A DNA stretch of 64,000 nucleotides from Phocaeicola massiliensis B84634 = Timone 84634 = DSM 17679 = JCM 13223 (GCF_000382445.1 NZ_KB905472.1:319387-383386), one strand, 5' to 3'; shown: positions 18,295 to 27,266, numbered from the stretch's first letter. Numbers and translations: made by a program. The notes: generated from the letters alone by a model not told the origin.

Positions 18295-20100
18295 ATGAAA
18301 AGAATAATTCCATTCTTGCTATCTGTCTCTCTTCTTTATTCTTGTCATCAGGAGGAAGAAATCAGTCTGCCGACCGATGGGCCGGTTATTAATCTTGCTG
18401 AGTTGGGACTGTCTGAAAATGATGTTGTACAGGGACGTATGCGCATTAAACTGAAAGAAGAACCTGCCGGAAATTTAAGCGAGAAGAGTATCGAAGGCGG
18501 CATATCCGCACGAATTAAAATGATAGGCCGTTCTGCTTCTGCATTGAAAATAACCCGCATGGAACGTACTTTTCCTCATGCCGGGAAATATGAAGAACGT
18601 ACACGCCGTGAGGGACTGCATTTGTGGTATGATGTTTGGTATTCGGAGGATGTTTCTGTGGCGCGTGCGACCGGTGAAGTTTCAGTGCTGGAAGGGATAG
18701 AAATAGCCGCGCCTGTCGTGAAGGTGAGATCTTTGGGGGCGGGCGAACCGGTTTGGCGTGCCGTCGACTTTAATGATACCTTTATTGCCAAGCAGTGGTA
18801 TCTGGAAAATCCGGGTACGGAGTCGTGGCAACAATTAGGAGCCGATATCCGGGTGGCTGATGCCTGGAAAAAATGCACAGGAGACCCCCGTATCATCGTT
18901 GCCGTGATGGACGGAGGTGTTCAGGTAGACCATCCCGATTTGGTAGATAATATATGGGTGAACGAAGGAGAGATACCCGGAAACGGTATTGATGATGACG
19001 GGAATGGTTATATAGACGATATAAACGGTTATAATTTTATGTATGATTCCGGTAAACTGACTCCCATGAAACATGCTACGCATGTGGCGGGAATCATAGC
19101 GGCGAGTGGAAATAACGGTAAGGGAATTGCCGGAATAGCAGGAGGAAACGGTACGGCGGGAAGTGGCGTAAAACTGATGTCTACCCAAGTGCTGGGGGCT
19201 ACAAGTTCAAATAATACAGCTGCGGCTATTAAGTATGGTGCCGATAATGGAGCGGTTATCAGTCAGAACAGCTGGGGTTATAATACGACCACTACCAGTG
19301 TTTCGTATATTGATCCTGCGGATAAAGCGGCAATTGACTATTTTATCAAGTATGCCGGATGCGACAATGATGGCAATCAATTGCCCGATAGTCCGATGAA
19401 AGGCGGTATTGTAATCTTTGCTGCAGGTAATGATAATGTGTCTAATCCCGGTACGGCTTCTCCGGCAGACTATGATGCGGTGGTGTCGGTGGCTGCCATT
19501 GCTCCGGACTATACAAAGGCTTCTTATTCCAACTATGGTTCATACATTGATATTTCGGCTCCCGGAGGTAACTTGAATGGTAATGGAATGGTATATAGTA
19601 CTATTCATAATTCTTCTTACGGGGATATGAGTGGAACTTCTATGGCTTGTCCGATGGTGTCGGGGGTGGCTGCGTTAGTTATTCAGAAATATGGATTGAA
19701 CGAACGGGGATTTACTCCTGACAGGTTAAAAGAAATACTCTTCAAGAGTGCTTATGATGTGGATAATTATAATCCGAAATATGCCGGACAACTCGGCTAT
19801 GGTTGTGTAGACGCTACTGTGGCATTGGGAATTGAAGTAACGGATGAGATGCCGACGCTGACATTGAAAAACAATAAAGTGAGTGATGGAAACTTGCTTT
19901 TTTGGGTAAACTATCAGTTGGCCGGTAATGCACGTATCATTATTTATAATAGTACGGGTGGAAAGGTATTCGACTCAAAAAGAGGAGTAATGGCTATGTC
20001 TATCACAAAAATAGATGTAAGTAAGTTGGCTGCCGGATATTACACGATGGAATATCAATGCAACGGCCGCACGATGAAACAGAACTTTATTAAATATTAA
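18295..20100 (+). CDS. Subtilisin-like (S8) lipoprotein peptidase with C-terminal sorting-like domain
   Basis: A 601-residue serine peptidase. A lipoprotein signal ends at LLYSC (Cys17). A propeptide-like region (about 45-150) precedes the S8 domain, whose triad is Asp206 in VAVMDGGVQVDH, His260 in KHATHVAG and Ser449 in SGTSMACPMVSG, with oxyanion Asn379 in FAAGND. After the catalytic domain a beta-rich tail of about 80 residues (524-601) ends in KLAAGYYTMEYQCNGRTM and FIKY, which resembles the C-terminal domains of type IX secretion cargo. The next gene, 26 nt downstream, is a PorV-like barrel, which fits that reading. A lipid anchor plus a sorting-like tail is unusual, so the tail could alternatively be a simple Ig-like domain. 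Confidence 0.9.
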   Translation: MKRIIPFLLSVSLLYSCHQEEEISLPTDGPVINLAELGLSENDVVQGRMRIKLKEEPAGNLSEKSIEGGISARIKMIGRSASALKITRMERTFPHAGKYEERTRREGLHLWYDVWYSEDVSVARATGEVSVLEGIEIAAPVVKVRSLGAGEPVWRAVDFNDTFIAKQWYLENPGTESWQQLGADIRVADAWKKCTGDPRIIVAVMDGGVQVDHPDLVDNIWVNEGEIPGNGIDDDGNGYIDDINGYNFMYDSGKLTPMKHATHVAGIIAASGNNGKGIAGIAGGNGTAGSGVKLMSTQVLGATSSNNTAAAIKYGADNGAVISQNSWGYNTTTTSVSYIDPADKAAIDYFIKYAGCDNDGNQLPDSPMKGGIVIFAAGNDNVSNPGTASPADYDAVVSVAAIAPDYTKASYSNYGSYIDISAPGGNLNGNGMVYSTIHNSSYGDMSGTSMACPMVSGVAALVIQKYGLNERGFTPDRLKEILFKSAYDVDNYNPKYAGQLGYGCVDATVALGIEVTDEMPTLTLKNNKVSDGNLLFWVNYQLAGNARIIIYNSTGGKVFDSKRGVMAMSITKIDVSKLAAGYYTMEYQCNGRTMKQNFIKY

Positions 20101-20126
20101 TCCGGTAGAAGAATAAACAGTAGAAT

Positions 20127-21107
20127 ATGAAGAAAACGATATTTTGTGTAATAGCTCTTGGCATGTCGGTTGCCACAGTTTATGGGCAGGATGAGGTAAC
20201 TGCTATCAATACGGGTGCTGCCAATTTCCTGACTATCATGCCCGATGCTCGCACCGCTGCATTGGCCGGTGCAGGTGTTTCACTCACCGGAAATGAGAAT
20301 GCCATCTTTTTGAATGGCGCGACCATTGCAGCGGATAAAAACTGCCGGGGAGGTGCTTCTTACACGTATGCTCCGTGGATGCGCGATTATCAGTCAGGTT
20401 ATTCGTTGCATACATTGGGAGGTTTTTATAAGATAGACGAAAAGAATGTGATTCTGGCAGGATTTCGTTATTATAATTATCCGAAATTGGGTGTGCTCGA
20501 GACCGGAGGAGAGAGTATACGTCCGAAGGAATTGGCTGCCGAGGTGGGTTATGCTCGTGAGTTAATCAAGAATCTTTCTGTGTCGGCTACTTTCCGTTAT
20601 ATTTATTTGGATATGGGAAAGGTGGGTAATGACCGGGGAGCAAGTACAGTTGCTTTTGACTTAGGCGCTTTTTATACAAAGGCGATTGCCAGGATGGAAG
20701 GGGCGAGTTGGTCTGCCGGATTGCAGGTGAGCAATCTGGGGCCAAAGATTAAATATCCCAAATCCAGCGAGTCTCTGCCGATGATGGCCAAAGTAGGCGG
20801 TTCGGTAGACTTGCCGTTTTCACAGATGCACCGTCTGATGATGACGGCCGATTTAGGTTATCGTTTGGCTCCTTCGGATGTGCAGGCTGTGAATGTGAGT
20901 GCCGGAGCAGAATATACGTTGGCAGAGCATTTTATGTTTAGAGGCGGTTACCATTATGGAGACAAGGAAAAAGGCGACCATAGCTTTGCCACTGTGGGTG
21001 CAGGAATGAACCGTTACGGTGGACATTTGGATTTTGCATGGTTGTTTGCATCGGATGACTGTCCGTTCCGAAATACATTTTGGGCGACTCTTGGATATTC
21101 TTTCTGA
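20127..21107 (+). CDS. PorV/PorQ-like outer-membrane beta-barrel protein
   Basis: A 326-residue protein with signal peptide (MKKTIFCVIALGMSVATVYG) and alternating beta strands ending in an aromatic C-terminal strand (FWATLGYSF), as in outer-membrane barrels. The N-terminal segment TGAANFLTIMPDARTAALAG is characteristic of the PorV/PorQ family, where the phrase D-x-R-x-x-A-x-A-G recurs. PorV is the shuttle and attachment subunit of type IX secretion in Porphyromonas. Here it is directly downstream of a subtilase with a cargo-like tail, so it may receive or anchor that peptidase. No other type IX genes are in the window. Confidence 0.8.
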   Translation: MKKTIFCVIALGMSVATVYGQDEVTAINTGAANFLTIMPDARTAALAGAGVSLTGNENAIFLNGATIAADKNCRGGASYTYAPWMRDYQSGYSLHTLGGFYKIDEKNVILAGFRYYNYPKLGVLETGGESIRPKELAAEVGYARELIKNLSVSATFRYIYLDMGKVGNDRGASTVAFDLGAFYTKAIARMEGASWSAGLQVSNLGPKIKYPKSSESLPMMAKVGGSVDLPFSQMHRLMMTADLGYRLAPSDVQAVNVSAGAEYTLAEHFMFRGGYHYGDKEKGDHSFATVGAGMNRYGGHLDFAWLFASDDCPFRNTFWATLGYSF

Positions 21108-21111
21108 TGAT

Positions 21112-21283
21112 ATAAATAAAAGGGAGTGTGTCAAAACATGGATAATGCTGTCGTTTAGTTCGTAGGGGCGAGGTGCACTCGCCCGAAAACAGTTTACTTT
21201 GTGTCTTTGGGCAGGCAACCCCTGTGCCTACAGCTGATGATTGGATAGGCCATTTTAGTTTTGTCACACTCTCTTTTATTTAT
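21112..21283. repeat. 172-bp element with 26-bp terminal inverted repeats (MITE-like)
   Basis: The 198-nt gap between the convergent porV and propeller genes is filled by this element. Its ends, 21112-21137 and 21258-21283, are inverted copies matching at 24 of 26 positions. Inside is a 7-bp hairpin at 21166-21184 beginning with a CGTAGGGGCG motif that recurs elsewhere in the window. No clear target-site duplication was seen. It can serve as a bidirectional terminator; the long terminal repeats also fit a miniature transposable or REP-type element. Confidence 0.75.
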
Positions 21284-21305
21284 GCCTTGTTGTAATGCCC
21301 TGGTT

Positions 21306-22547
21306 CTAATGATTATCGTTCATTTGCTTCATGCGGCCGATCAACAGGTAATTATTGTCATTTTCTTGGATGGAACTTGCCAGTGTGTTTACCTTCTCCC
21401 TAATTTCAGGTAACAGGTTGGTTGTCTTGAGTGCTGTTTCCAGCTCCTTTTTCAACACACCGGGGTCTACGTTGCGAATGTAATACCCGTTCCGGCAACT
21501 TGCGAACCAAAAAGCATCTCCTCCTCCCAAAAAGTCATTGTGTACTTTGTACAATCCTCCTTTCAGTGTTTTTTTGTCTACAATAAAATTTCGGTGCTCT
21601 CTTGTTTCGCTGCCACCGTGATTGTCTGTTTGCTCCATTTTTCCTACGACAGTCCCAATAAAGCAAGTCGGGTATTCGTATTGCCAGTGAATTGGGATTT
21701 TTCCACCAGAGAAATGGATGGTAAAGGTCGGCTGTAGCTTGTTCTGTGCATAATCGTAATGATACAAGGTATCTGCTTTTTCTATATGAAAGTCCAGAAA
21801 GGAGAAATCAAAGGCTTCCGTGTTGTTGTTATGGTAAATGTCGTTGCTGTAATCGGGCTTCATCTCTGTTATGGGAGAAAGCTCGGCAAGTCGGTTACCT
21901 TCGAGGTCTTGTACCCAAATCATTCTTGGATTGTTTTTCCAAGGCAGCGTGGCTACAGTAATCCGCCCTTTGTCTCCGTCTGCATAGAAGACGGATTTGG
22001 GGAGCATCCATTTTTCTGCTTCATCTATCAGGGGAATGTTTTTTTGCAATTCTCCGTTCAGATTGTAAGTGATGAGTTTGGTTGCATTCCATGGCATGAG
22101 GTAGATGCGGTCATGCTTTTCATCCAGTTGGAAAGGCCCTACCTGAGTATATTCTCCGGGACCGTTTCCCACTGAGCCGATGTTACGCAAGAATTTCCCT
22201 TTACGGTCGAATAATTTAAAAGGTATGTTTTGAGAACAGTGGATTAGAATGTAGTTATCCGATACAGTTACGCTACTGTTTCTTACCAGTGCTTCGTCCT
22301 TATTGTCCAACTTTACAATTTCCAAGTCTTCAATGAAATAACTGAGTGGCAAGTGGATGGAATCTTTAACGGCTGTCCAGTCGCATACCATGAGGGTTGT
22401 TCCGTTTGTTTTCACTTCGGCTGCTACAGTGGGCAATTCGTTCCATATCTTTGAATCGTCCGATGCCGTGTTGTCGTTCTCTTTTTGTTTGTTGTTGCAG
22501 GCTGTTATAATCAAGGTTGCCAAAACCCAAAAGAAATGTGTTCTCAT
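21306..22547 (-). CDS. Lipoprotein with six-bladed beta-propeller repeats
   Basis: A 413-residue lipoprotein: signal and lipobox in MRTHFFWVLATLIITAC (Cys17), then beta-strand repeats typical of the Bacteroides 6-bladed propeller proteins, for example NIGSVGNGPGEYTQVGPFQL and DEKHDRIYLMPWNATKLITY. Enzymatic residues are not evident; the fold suggests binding of a ligand or partner at the cell surface or periplasm. It is preceded on the same strand by a TPR-HTH lipoprotein sensor (129-nt gap from that stop to this ATG), a common pairing in Bacteroides, but has its own TAACTTTG promoter box. Confidence 0.8.
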   Translation of the reverse strand: MRTHFFWVLATLIITACNNKQKENDNTASDDSKIWNELPTVAAEVKTNGTTLMVCDWTAVKDSIHLPLSYFIEDLEIVKLDNKDEALVRNSSVTVSDNYILIHCSQNIPFKLFDRKGKFLRNIGSVGNGPGEYTQVGPFQLDEKHDRIYLMPWNATKLITYNLNGELQKNIPLIDEAEKWMLPKSVFYADGDKGRITVATLPWKNNPRMIWVQDLEGNRLAELSPITEMKPDYSNDIYHNNNTEAFDFSFLDFHIEKADTLYHYDYAQNKLQPTFTIHFSGGKIPIHWQYEYPTCFIGTVVGKMEQTDNHGGSETREHRNFIVDKKTLKGGLYKVHNDFLGGGDAFWFASCRNGYYIRNVDPGVLKKELETALKTTNLLPEIREKVNTLASSIQENDNNYLLIGRMKQMNDNH

Positions 22548-22571
22548 ACTTTGTAGTTTTAAAATTTACCG

Positions 22572-22579
22572 CAAAGTTA
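22572..22579 (-). promoter_or_regulatory. Predicted -7 box for the propeller lipoprotein
   Basis: Minus strand TAACTTTG, an exact TAnnTTTG match, 24 nt upstream of the ATG at 22547. The -33 element is not clear. Confidence 0.5.
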
Positions 22580-22675
22580 GGTATGAAAGGGATTTGATTG
22601 TAAAATCGTGATGGACAACTGAAAAATATTATATTGTTGTGTATTAGCTATTTATTTGTTTTATGTGATGGACAA

Positions 22676-24295
22676 TTAATACTTTTGCAAGTATTCGTCC
22701 AATGAAATTCCTTCATCGGAGGTGATACCGAGTTTTTCTTTCATTCGTAGCTTCTTCTTGCTGACAGAGTTTCGGCTTATACAGTAAATGTTCGACATGT
22801 CGTGTAGGCTGACATTGATTTTTATCAGGCAACAGAAGTTAATGTCCGCTACACTCAAGGCGGGAAATTCCTGTTTCAGGCGTGTTGTGAAATGGTCATA
22901 GTTACTGTCGAGTATGATTCTTATTTCCCGCCATTCATTGTCTGTCAATGATATTTGCCGGTTGTTGTTCTTGTCTTCTTCTGTGTCATTGTCTAAAGAA
23001 GGTAGTTTTTTGAATACTTCCATTTTACGAAGCAGCTCTTCGCGTAACATGCCGGCCTTCTCTCTGAGGACACTTAATTCTTCTGCTTGTTTCAGTAGTT
23101 TGTTTTCTTGCTTCAGTCGGTCGCTTTCTTGTTGAAGCAGCCTTTTCATTTCTTCTTTTCTTTTGTATTGGAGATAGAACAGGAAGGCACAGACAATCAT
23201 GGAGAGGATGAATGTAAGTAGCAATATGAGGTTGATATGACGTTGGCGTACAATTTCCAGTGCATTGATTTCTGTTTCCAGCTTTAGTTCGTTATACTGG
23301 CTGGCACTGGCTTGATGGTTATAGGCTGAATAGATGTTATGAAGGAAAGCAATGGCATTTTCATGTTTGCGGAATGCCTTTTCGGGAGAGCCGATGTGCT
23401 CGTACAGGTGAGAGAGGCGTAGTGCGGCTTCACTTGCCAAAAATATATTGCTTGATTGGGATACCAGATTATAGTAATAACAGGCGGAGTCTTCCCGGTG
23501 CATGAGCTCGTAAACATGAGCTTTGTACATGTTGTGCAAAGGAATGTCGTTTCGCTTCATATATCGACGGGATTGTCGTAGGGCTCGCAGGGCTTCGGAG
23601 AACTGTCCTTGTGCTGTGTATAAGTCGGTATATTCTTTAGCAAGGCTATAGACGAATTCGCTGTCTTTATCTTTCATGGCACAGGCTTTGGCGGAATCCA
23701 GCATTTCTTTTGCGACTCCGAATTCTTTTAGTTGGAGTAGTGTCTGAGCTTTTTCCCGATAATAATGCTTGCGGTGCAGATGAGTGGTGTCTATGCCCAT
23801 TCTTTTGTTGATGTAAGCCAAAGCAGAATCTATTTTCCCTATTTGTTTAAAGAATTGTGTTTTATATATATAGGTGCGTACAAGCTCCTGGGGGCATTGT
23901 TGTCCCCTTGCTCTTTTTTCAATTATTTGAAGCATGGAATCGGCTTTATCGTATGCTTGATTGTATAGGAATAGTCTGTACCTGATGTGGTTTATCTCTT
24001 TCAGGTTTATTGTGTCTTTTGTTTTTTCATAATGTTGAGACAGTTTCTCTATCTTCTCTGCAGAATGCCGGATGAACGGTTGGGGTGAGGTGCTGAACTG
24101 AATTCGCCAATAGGTATAGACGTCTTCTCCTTCCAACTTTTCAGGTATGATTCTGTTTAAGTAAGTGAGCGTGCTGTCTATTTGTTTATCTGCATAGAAT
24201 TGTTCAGCTTTTTGCAGCCATAAGTCATTTTCTCGTACAGAACAGGCGGTAAGTAAGAGGAGCAGGGAAAATATTGAGAGAGACTGTAACTTCAT
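22676..24295 (-). CDS. TPR lipoprotein sensor with membrane span and C-terminal HTH
   Basis: A 539-residue protein. The chosen ATG at 24295 gives a lipoprotein signal (MKLQSLSIFSLLLLLTAC); the longer form from 24346 would start inside the rny terminator. Periplasmic TPR helices fill about 20-345, a transmembrane span (LILLLTFILSMIVCAFLFYL) lies near 355-375, followed by a coiled coil rich in Glu, Lys and Leu (about 380-425), and a C-terminal domain of about 90 residues whose end (VSLHDMSNIYCISRNSVSKK, then LRMKEKLGI) looks like a LuxR-type winged helix. The arrangement suggests direct signalling from periplasm to DNA without phosphotransfer. Confidence 0.75.
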   Translation of the reverse strand: MKLQSLSIFSLLLLLTACSVRENDLWLQKAEQFYADKQIDSTLTYLNRIIPEKLEGEDVYTYWRIQFSTSPQPFIRHSAEKIEKLSQHYEKTKDTINLKEINHIRYRLFLYNQAYDKADSMLQIIEKRARGQQCPQELVRTYIYKTQFFKQIGKIDSALAYINKRMGIDTTHLHRKHYYREKAQTLLQLKEFGVAKEMLDSAKACAMKDKDSEFVYSLAKEYTDLYTAQGQFSEALRALRQSRRYMKRNDIPLHNMYKAHVYELMHREDSACYYYNLVSQSSNIFLASEAALRLSHLYEHIGSPEKAFRKHENAIAFLHNIYSAYNHQASASQYNELKLETEINALEIVRQRHINLILLLTFILSMIVCAFLFYLQYKRKEEMKRLLQQESDRLKQENKLLKQAEELSVLREKAGMLREELLRKMEVFKKLPSLDNDTEEDKNNNRQISLTDNEWREIRIILDSNYDHFTTRLKQEFPALSVADINFCCLIKINVSLHDMSNIYCISRNSVSKKKLRMKEKLGITSDEGISLDEYLQKY

Positions 24296-24319
24296 GCGGT
24301 CATTTGATAGGGAATGAAA

Positions 24320-24351
24320 AGAGGATGTCCCATTTTGATGAAACATCCTCT
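24320..24351 (-). terminator. Intrinsic terminator of rny
   Basis: Perfect 9-bp inverted repeat (24320-24328 with 24343-24351) 25 nt past the rny stop, followed on the minus strand by TTTTC. It separates rny from the TPR sensor gene. Confidence 0.75.
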
Positions 24352-24376
24352 GTATAAAATTCTGTTTTATTTGATA

Positions 24377-25912
24377 TTATTTGGCGAAGCTCACCGCACG
24401 TGTCTCGCGGATAACTGTTATTTTTACCTGTCCCGGATAAGTCATTTCATCTTGAATCTTCTTCGCAATTTCTCCTGACAGGCTTTCAGTCTGCTTATCG
24501 TCAATCTTGTCGGCGCCTACGATAACACGTAGTTCACGACCGGCTTGGATAGCGTATGTCTTTGTTACTCCCGGATAAGACATGGCCAGCTGTTCGAGGT
24601 CATTCAATCGTTTGATATAAGCTTCTACTATTTCTCGGCGCGCTCCCGGACGTGCACCTGAGATAGCGTCGCACACCTGAACGATAGGAGCCAACAGGCT
24701 GGTCATTTCCGTCTCATCGTGGTGAGCACCGATAGCATTGCAGATATCCGGTTTTTCTTTGTACTTCTCTGCAATCTTCATACCTAGCAGTGCGTGCGGC
24801 AATTCCGGTTCTTCATCAGGCACTTTACCGATATCATGCAAGAGTCCGGCACGTTTGGCCTTCTTCGGATTCAATCCCAATTCGGAAGCCATCACAGCAC
24901 AGAGGTTGGCTGTTTCGCGGGCATGTTGCAATAAGTTTTGGCCGTATGAAGAACGATATTTCATCTTACCGATGATGCGAATCAATTCAGGGTGTAAACC
25001 ATGAATACCCAAGTCGATAGTGGTGCGTTTACCGGTTTCGATGATTTCGTCTTCTACTTGTTTACGCACTTTGGCAACCACTTCTTCGATACGTGCCGGA
25101 TGAATACGTCCGTCTGTCACCAACTGATGAAGTGCCAGGCGGGCTATTTCGCGGCGAACCGGGTCGAATGCAGAAAGCACGATAGCTTCCGGGGTGTCAT
25201 CCACTACGATTTCAACACCTGTTGCTGCTTCCAAGGCACGGATGTTACGTCCTTCACGACCGATGATGCGACCTTTGATTTCATCGGATTCGATATGGAA
25301 TACGGTGACAGAGTTTTCGATAGCTGTTTCTGTAGCAACTCTCTGAATGGATTGGATAACGATTCGTTTGGCTTCCTTGTTGGCTGTCAACTTGGCATCG
25401 TCCATGATATCATTGATGTAAGAAGCAGCTTGTGTTTTGGCTTCCTCCTTCAAAGAGTCCACCAAACGTTCTTTGGCTTCTTCGGCAGACAGACCGGATA
25501 GTGCTTCCAGCTTTTCGCGTTCTTGCATCTGTAGTTTATCAAGTTCCTCTTTTTTCTTGTCTACAATAACAATCTGTGCTTCCAGATTCTCTTTGATAGC
25601 TTCAGCTTCTGTACGTTTACGTTGTACTTCTTCTTGTTTTTGATTCAGCATCAGTTCGCGCTGTTTCAACTTGTTTTCGGCTTGTTGGATTTTCTGGTTG
25701 CGCAATGCAACTTCTTTTTCCAAGTCGGCCTTTTTATTTAAGAATTTCTCCTTAACTTCGAGAAGCTTGTTCTTCTTAATTACTTCAGCTTCTGTTTGTG
25801 CTTCCTTAATGATGATATCATACTTAGATTTCAGGCCATATCTGAAAAGCATGTATGATAACCCACCACCTACAGCGAAACACACAATTGCTATTATTAC
25901 TGTTGTTACCAT
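24377..25912 (-). CDS. rny: Ribonuclease Y
   Basis: A 511-residue membrane-anchored endoribonuclease that initiates mRNA decay. Order: N-terminal transmembrane helix ([20 protein letters not shown]), a long charged coiled coil (about 30-190), a KH RNA-binding domain ([20 protein letters not shown]), then the HD domain with LLHDIGKV and HHDETE. The ATG at 25912 is chosen because it puts the membrane helix at residue 2; an upstream ATG at 25957 adds non-conserved residues. zapA and a ZapB-like gene lie upstream on the same strand, separated by a hairpin. Confidence 0.95.
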   Translation of the reverse strand: MVTTVIIAIVCFAVGGGLSYMLFRYGLKSKYDIIIKEAQTEAEVIKKNKLLEVKEKFLNKKADLEKEVALRNQKIQQAENKLKQRELMLNQKQEEVQRKRTEAEAIKENLEAQIVIVDKKKEELDKLQMQEREKLEALSGLSAEEAKERLVDSLKEEAKTQAASYINDIMDDAKLTANKEAKRIVIQSIQRVATETAIENSVTVFHIESDEIKGRIIGREGRNIRALEAATGVEIVVDDTPEAIVLSAFDPVRREIARLALHQLVTDGRIHPARIEEVVAKVRKQVEDEIIETGKRTTIDLGIHGLHPELIRIIGKMKYRSSYGQNLLQHARETANLCAVMASELGLNPKKAKRAGLLHDIGKVPDEEPELPHALLGMKIAEKYKEKPDICNAIGAHHDETEMTSLLAPIVQVCDAISGARPGARREIVEAYIKRLNDLEQLAMSYPGVTKTYAIQAGRELRVIVGADKIDDKQTESLSGEIAKKIQDEMTYPGQVKITVIRETRAVSFAK

Positions 25913-25937
25913 TGTTATTAATTTATATAAATAAAAA

Positions 25938-25988
25938 ACGCACAACCATTCTGCCAAGAACTCTTCTCTTGACAGTTAAGTTGTGCGT
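25938..25988 (-). terminator. Hairpin with T-run between zapA and rny
   Basis: On the minus strand, arms at 25980-25988 and 25938-25946 (9 bp, perfect) enclose a second near-perfect stem and are followed by TTTTTTATTT. It lies 26 nt past the zapA stop. It can terminate the zapB-zapA transcript or attenuate read-through into rny. Confidence 0.75.
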
Positions 25989-26014
25989 GAATATCTTTAA
26001 TTTAAAATTTTAAA

Positions 26015-26311
26015 CTATCCGTTTTTACTAAGATATTGCTCTATCTCTTTTGTTAGCTCTTTTAACTTCTCCTGATAAGGTTCAGTATTATTTTTGTCTT
26101 TCATAGAAATGTTTTCAAAAGCTAATTCCAACGCAGCCATTGCCCAATGCCTTGTAGGGCTGAAATCAGGAAAGCGGCTACGGTATTTGTTTAGTTTATT
26201 ATCAATCTGTTTGGCAGCGTTCCTATATAACAGTTCATCTTCCCGACGAATAGTTAAAGGGTATCTTTCGTTGTCAATCAGCAAATGTATTTTCATCACA
26301 TCGTCCATCAT
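26015..26311 (-). CDS. zapA: Cell division protein ZapA
   Basis: A 98-residue protein with the ZapA layout: a short beta-hairpin N-terminal half (KIHLLIDNERYPLTIRREDE) followed by helices with RNAAKQIDNKLNKYRSRFP and a C-terminal coiled coil (YQEKLKELTKEIEQYL). ZapA cross-links FtsZ filaments at the division ring. It follows a small coiled-coil gene by 25 nt, matching the ZapA/ZapB-like gene pair seen in Bacteroidota upstream of rny. Confidence 0.88.
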   Translation of the reverse strand: MMDDVMKIHLLIDNERYPLTIRREDELLYRNAAKQIDNKLNKYRSRFPDFSPTRHWAMAALELAFENISMKDKNNTEPYQEKLKELTKEIEQYLSKNG

Positions 26312-26336
26312 ACTATCGTTTTATTGTTTTAAAATC

Positions 26337-26633
26337 CTATTGGCCTTTTAATAAAGCGATGCATCTGTCGACTTCACGCACAAGCTTTGACAATCTTTGT
26401 TTTGTATCTTTGATATCATTATCGTGGATACTGATTGTCCTCGCCATTTTTAAATTGGTATACATTGCTTCCAATTCTTTACGACTATTTTCTACTTGTT
26501 TTATCTCATCGTCTTTTTCGGCGAGAAGTTGCTTCAACCGGGCATTTTCACGTGTTAATTCGTCGTGTAAATACATAAAATGTCTCAGTCTTGCTTCAAA
26601 AGTACTTAATAGCTTTTTGTCTTCTTCAGTCAT
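26337..26633 (-). CDS. Small coiled-coil protein (ZapB-like)
   Basis: A 98-residue protein that is almost wholly coiled coil (RLRHFMYLHDELTRENARLK, LAEKDDEIKQVENSRKELE). The ATG at 26633 (MTEEDKKLL) is chosen over one at 26675, since that would include the promoter. Its size, coil content and place directly before zapA suggest a division-ring partner of ZapA, but similarity to E. coli ZapB cannot be claimed from the sequence alone. A TATATTTG box lies 20 nt upstream. Confidence 0.75.
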   Translation of the reverse strand: MTEEDKKLLSTFEARLRHFMYLHDELTRENARLKQLLAEKDDEIKQVENSRKELEAMYTNLKMARTISIHDNDIKDTKQRLSKLVREVDRCIALLKGQ

Positions 26634-26652
26634 TTTATACCAAAATTGTACA

Positions 26653-26660
26653 CAAATATA
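26653..26660 (-). promoter_or_regulatory. Predicted -7 box of the zapB-like / zapA unit
   Basis: Minus strand TATATTTG, an exact TAnnTTTG match, 20 nt before the ATG at 26633. Confidence 0.55.
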
Positions 26661-26769
26661 TAGGATTGAAAGCAAACAAGAAAATATTTTGAAAGGAATT
26701 TATCAATCCCGACCAAAAAAACTTTTTTTAAGTCTTTTGCAACTCCTTTTTTTATGTCTTTCTGTCGGT

Positions 26770-27132
26770 TTACTTTTTCAGCGTTTTGTATGAAAGGATA
26801 TGCCAGGTAGTGCCAATAGCTATGGCGAGTAATATTATTTTCAACCAAAGGTAGGGGGCTATTTGGAAAATGCAATAACTGAGTGTTATCCATATCAATG
26901 ATAAGGAAATGATTTTTGCACGTAGGGGGATAGCGCGGTATTCGCGGAAGTTTTTAATATAAGGTCCCAGTTGTTTTTGTTGGATTAGCCAACGATACAG
27001 ACGTGGAGAACCGCGAAAATAGAATGCGGCGGATAATAATAAAAAAGGGGTGGTAGGCAGAAGAGGTACAAAGATTCCAATAATGCCTAATACCAGTGAT
27101 ATCGTTCCGGTGACGGTATAGAAAATTTTCAT
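26770..27132 (-). CDS. DUF454 (YbaN-type) inner-membrane protein
   Basis: A 120-residue membrane protein with three or four hydrophobic spans. The family signature is clear in LGIIGIFVPLLPTTPFLLLS followed by AAFYFRGSPRLYRWL and the GPYIKNFREYRAIPLRAKI loop. Function of the family is unknown; members sometimes occur near heme or iron genes, but no such link exists here. The start ATG is unusually close (6 nt) to a perfect -7 box, so the transcript may be almost leaderless. Confidence 0.85.
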   Translation of the reverse strand: MKIFYTVTGTISLVLGIIGIFVPLLPTTPFLLLSAAFYFRGSPRLYRWLIQQKQLGPYIKNFREYRAIPLRAKIISLSLIWITLSYCIFQIAPYLWLKIILLAIAIGTTWHILSYKTLKK

Positions 27133-27137
27133 GGATG

Positions 27138-27145
27138 CAAATATA
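27138..27145 (-). promoter_or_regulatory. Predicted -7 box of the DUF454 gene
   Basis: Minus strand TATATTTG matches TAnnTTTG. Only five bases separate it from the annotated ATG at 27132, which implies a leaderless or near-leaderless mRNA if this promoter is used. Confidence 0.5.
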
Positions 27146-27201
27146 GACCAAAAAATGAAAAAAATAGGGATAACTGTTCTATATTCTTAGATTTTATAAT
27201 G

Positions 27202-27209
27202 TATCTTTG
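27202..27209 (+). promoter_or_regulatory. Predicted -7 box of queD-queE
   Basis: TATCTTTG, an exact TAnnTTTG match, 58 nt upstream of the queD ATG and divergent from the DUF454 promoter. The leader between has a weak stem (ACACC with GGTGT) but no convincing preQ1 riboswitch. Confidence 0.5.
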
Positions 27210-27266
27210 CATCTGCACACCGAGGTGACATTAGGTGTAAGTTCTTTCTAAATATAAACTAAAGTG

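Noticed and set aside
25913..26014. 6S RNA beside zapA
   Set aside because: The gap is 102 nt, too short for 6S RNA, and the structure is a simple terminator-like hairpin.
27200..27266. PreQ1 riboswitch in front of queD
   Set aside because: A small stem (ACACC/GGTGT) and an A-rich CTAAA tail exist, but the linker is too long and the loop lacks the needed pairing to the tail.
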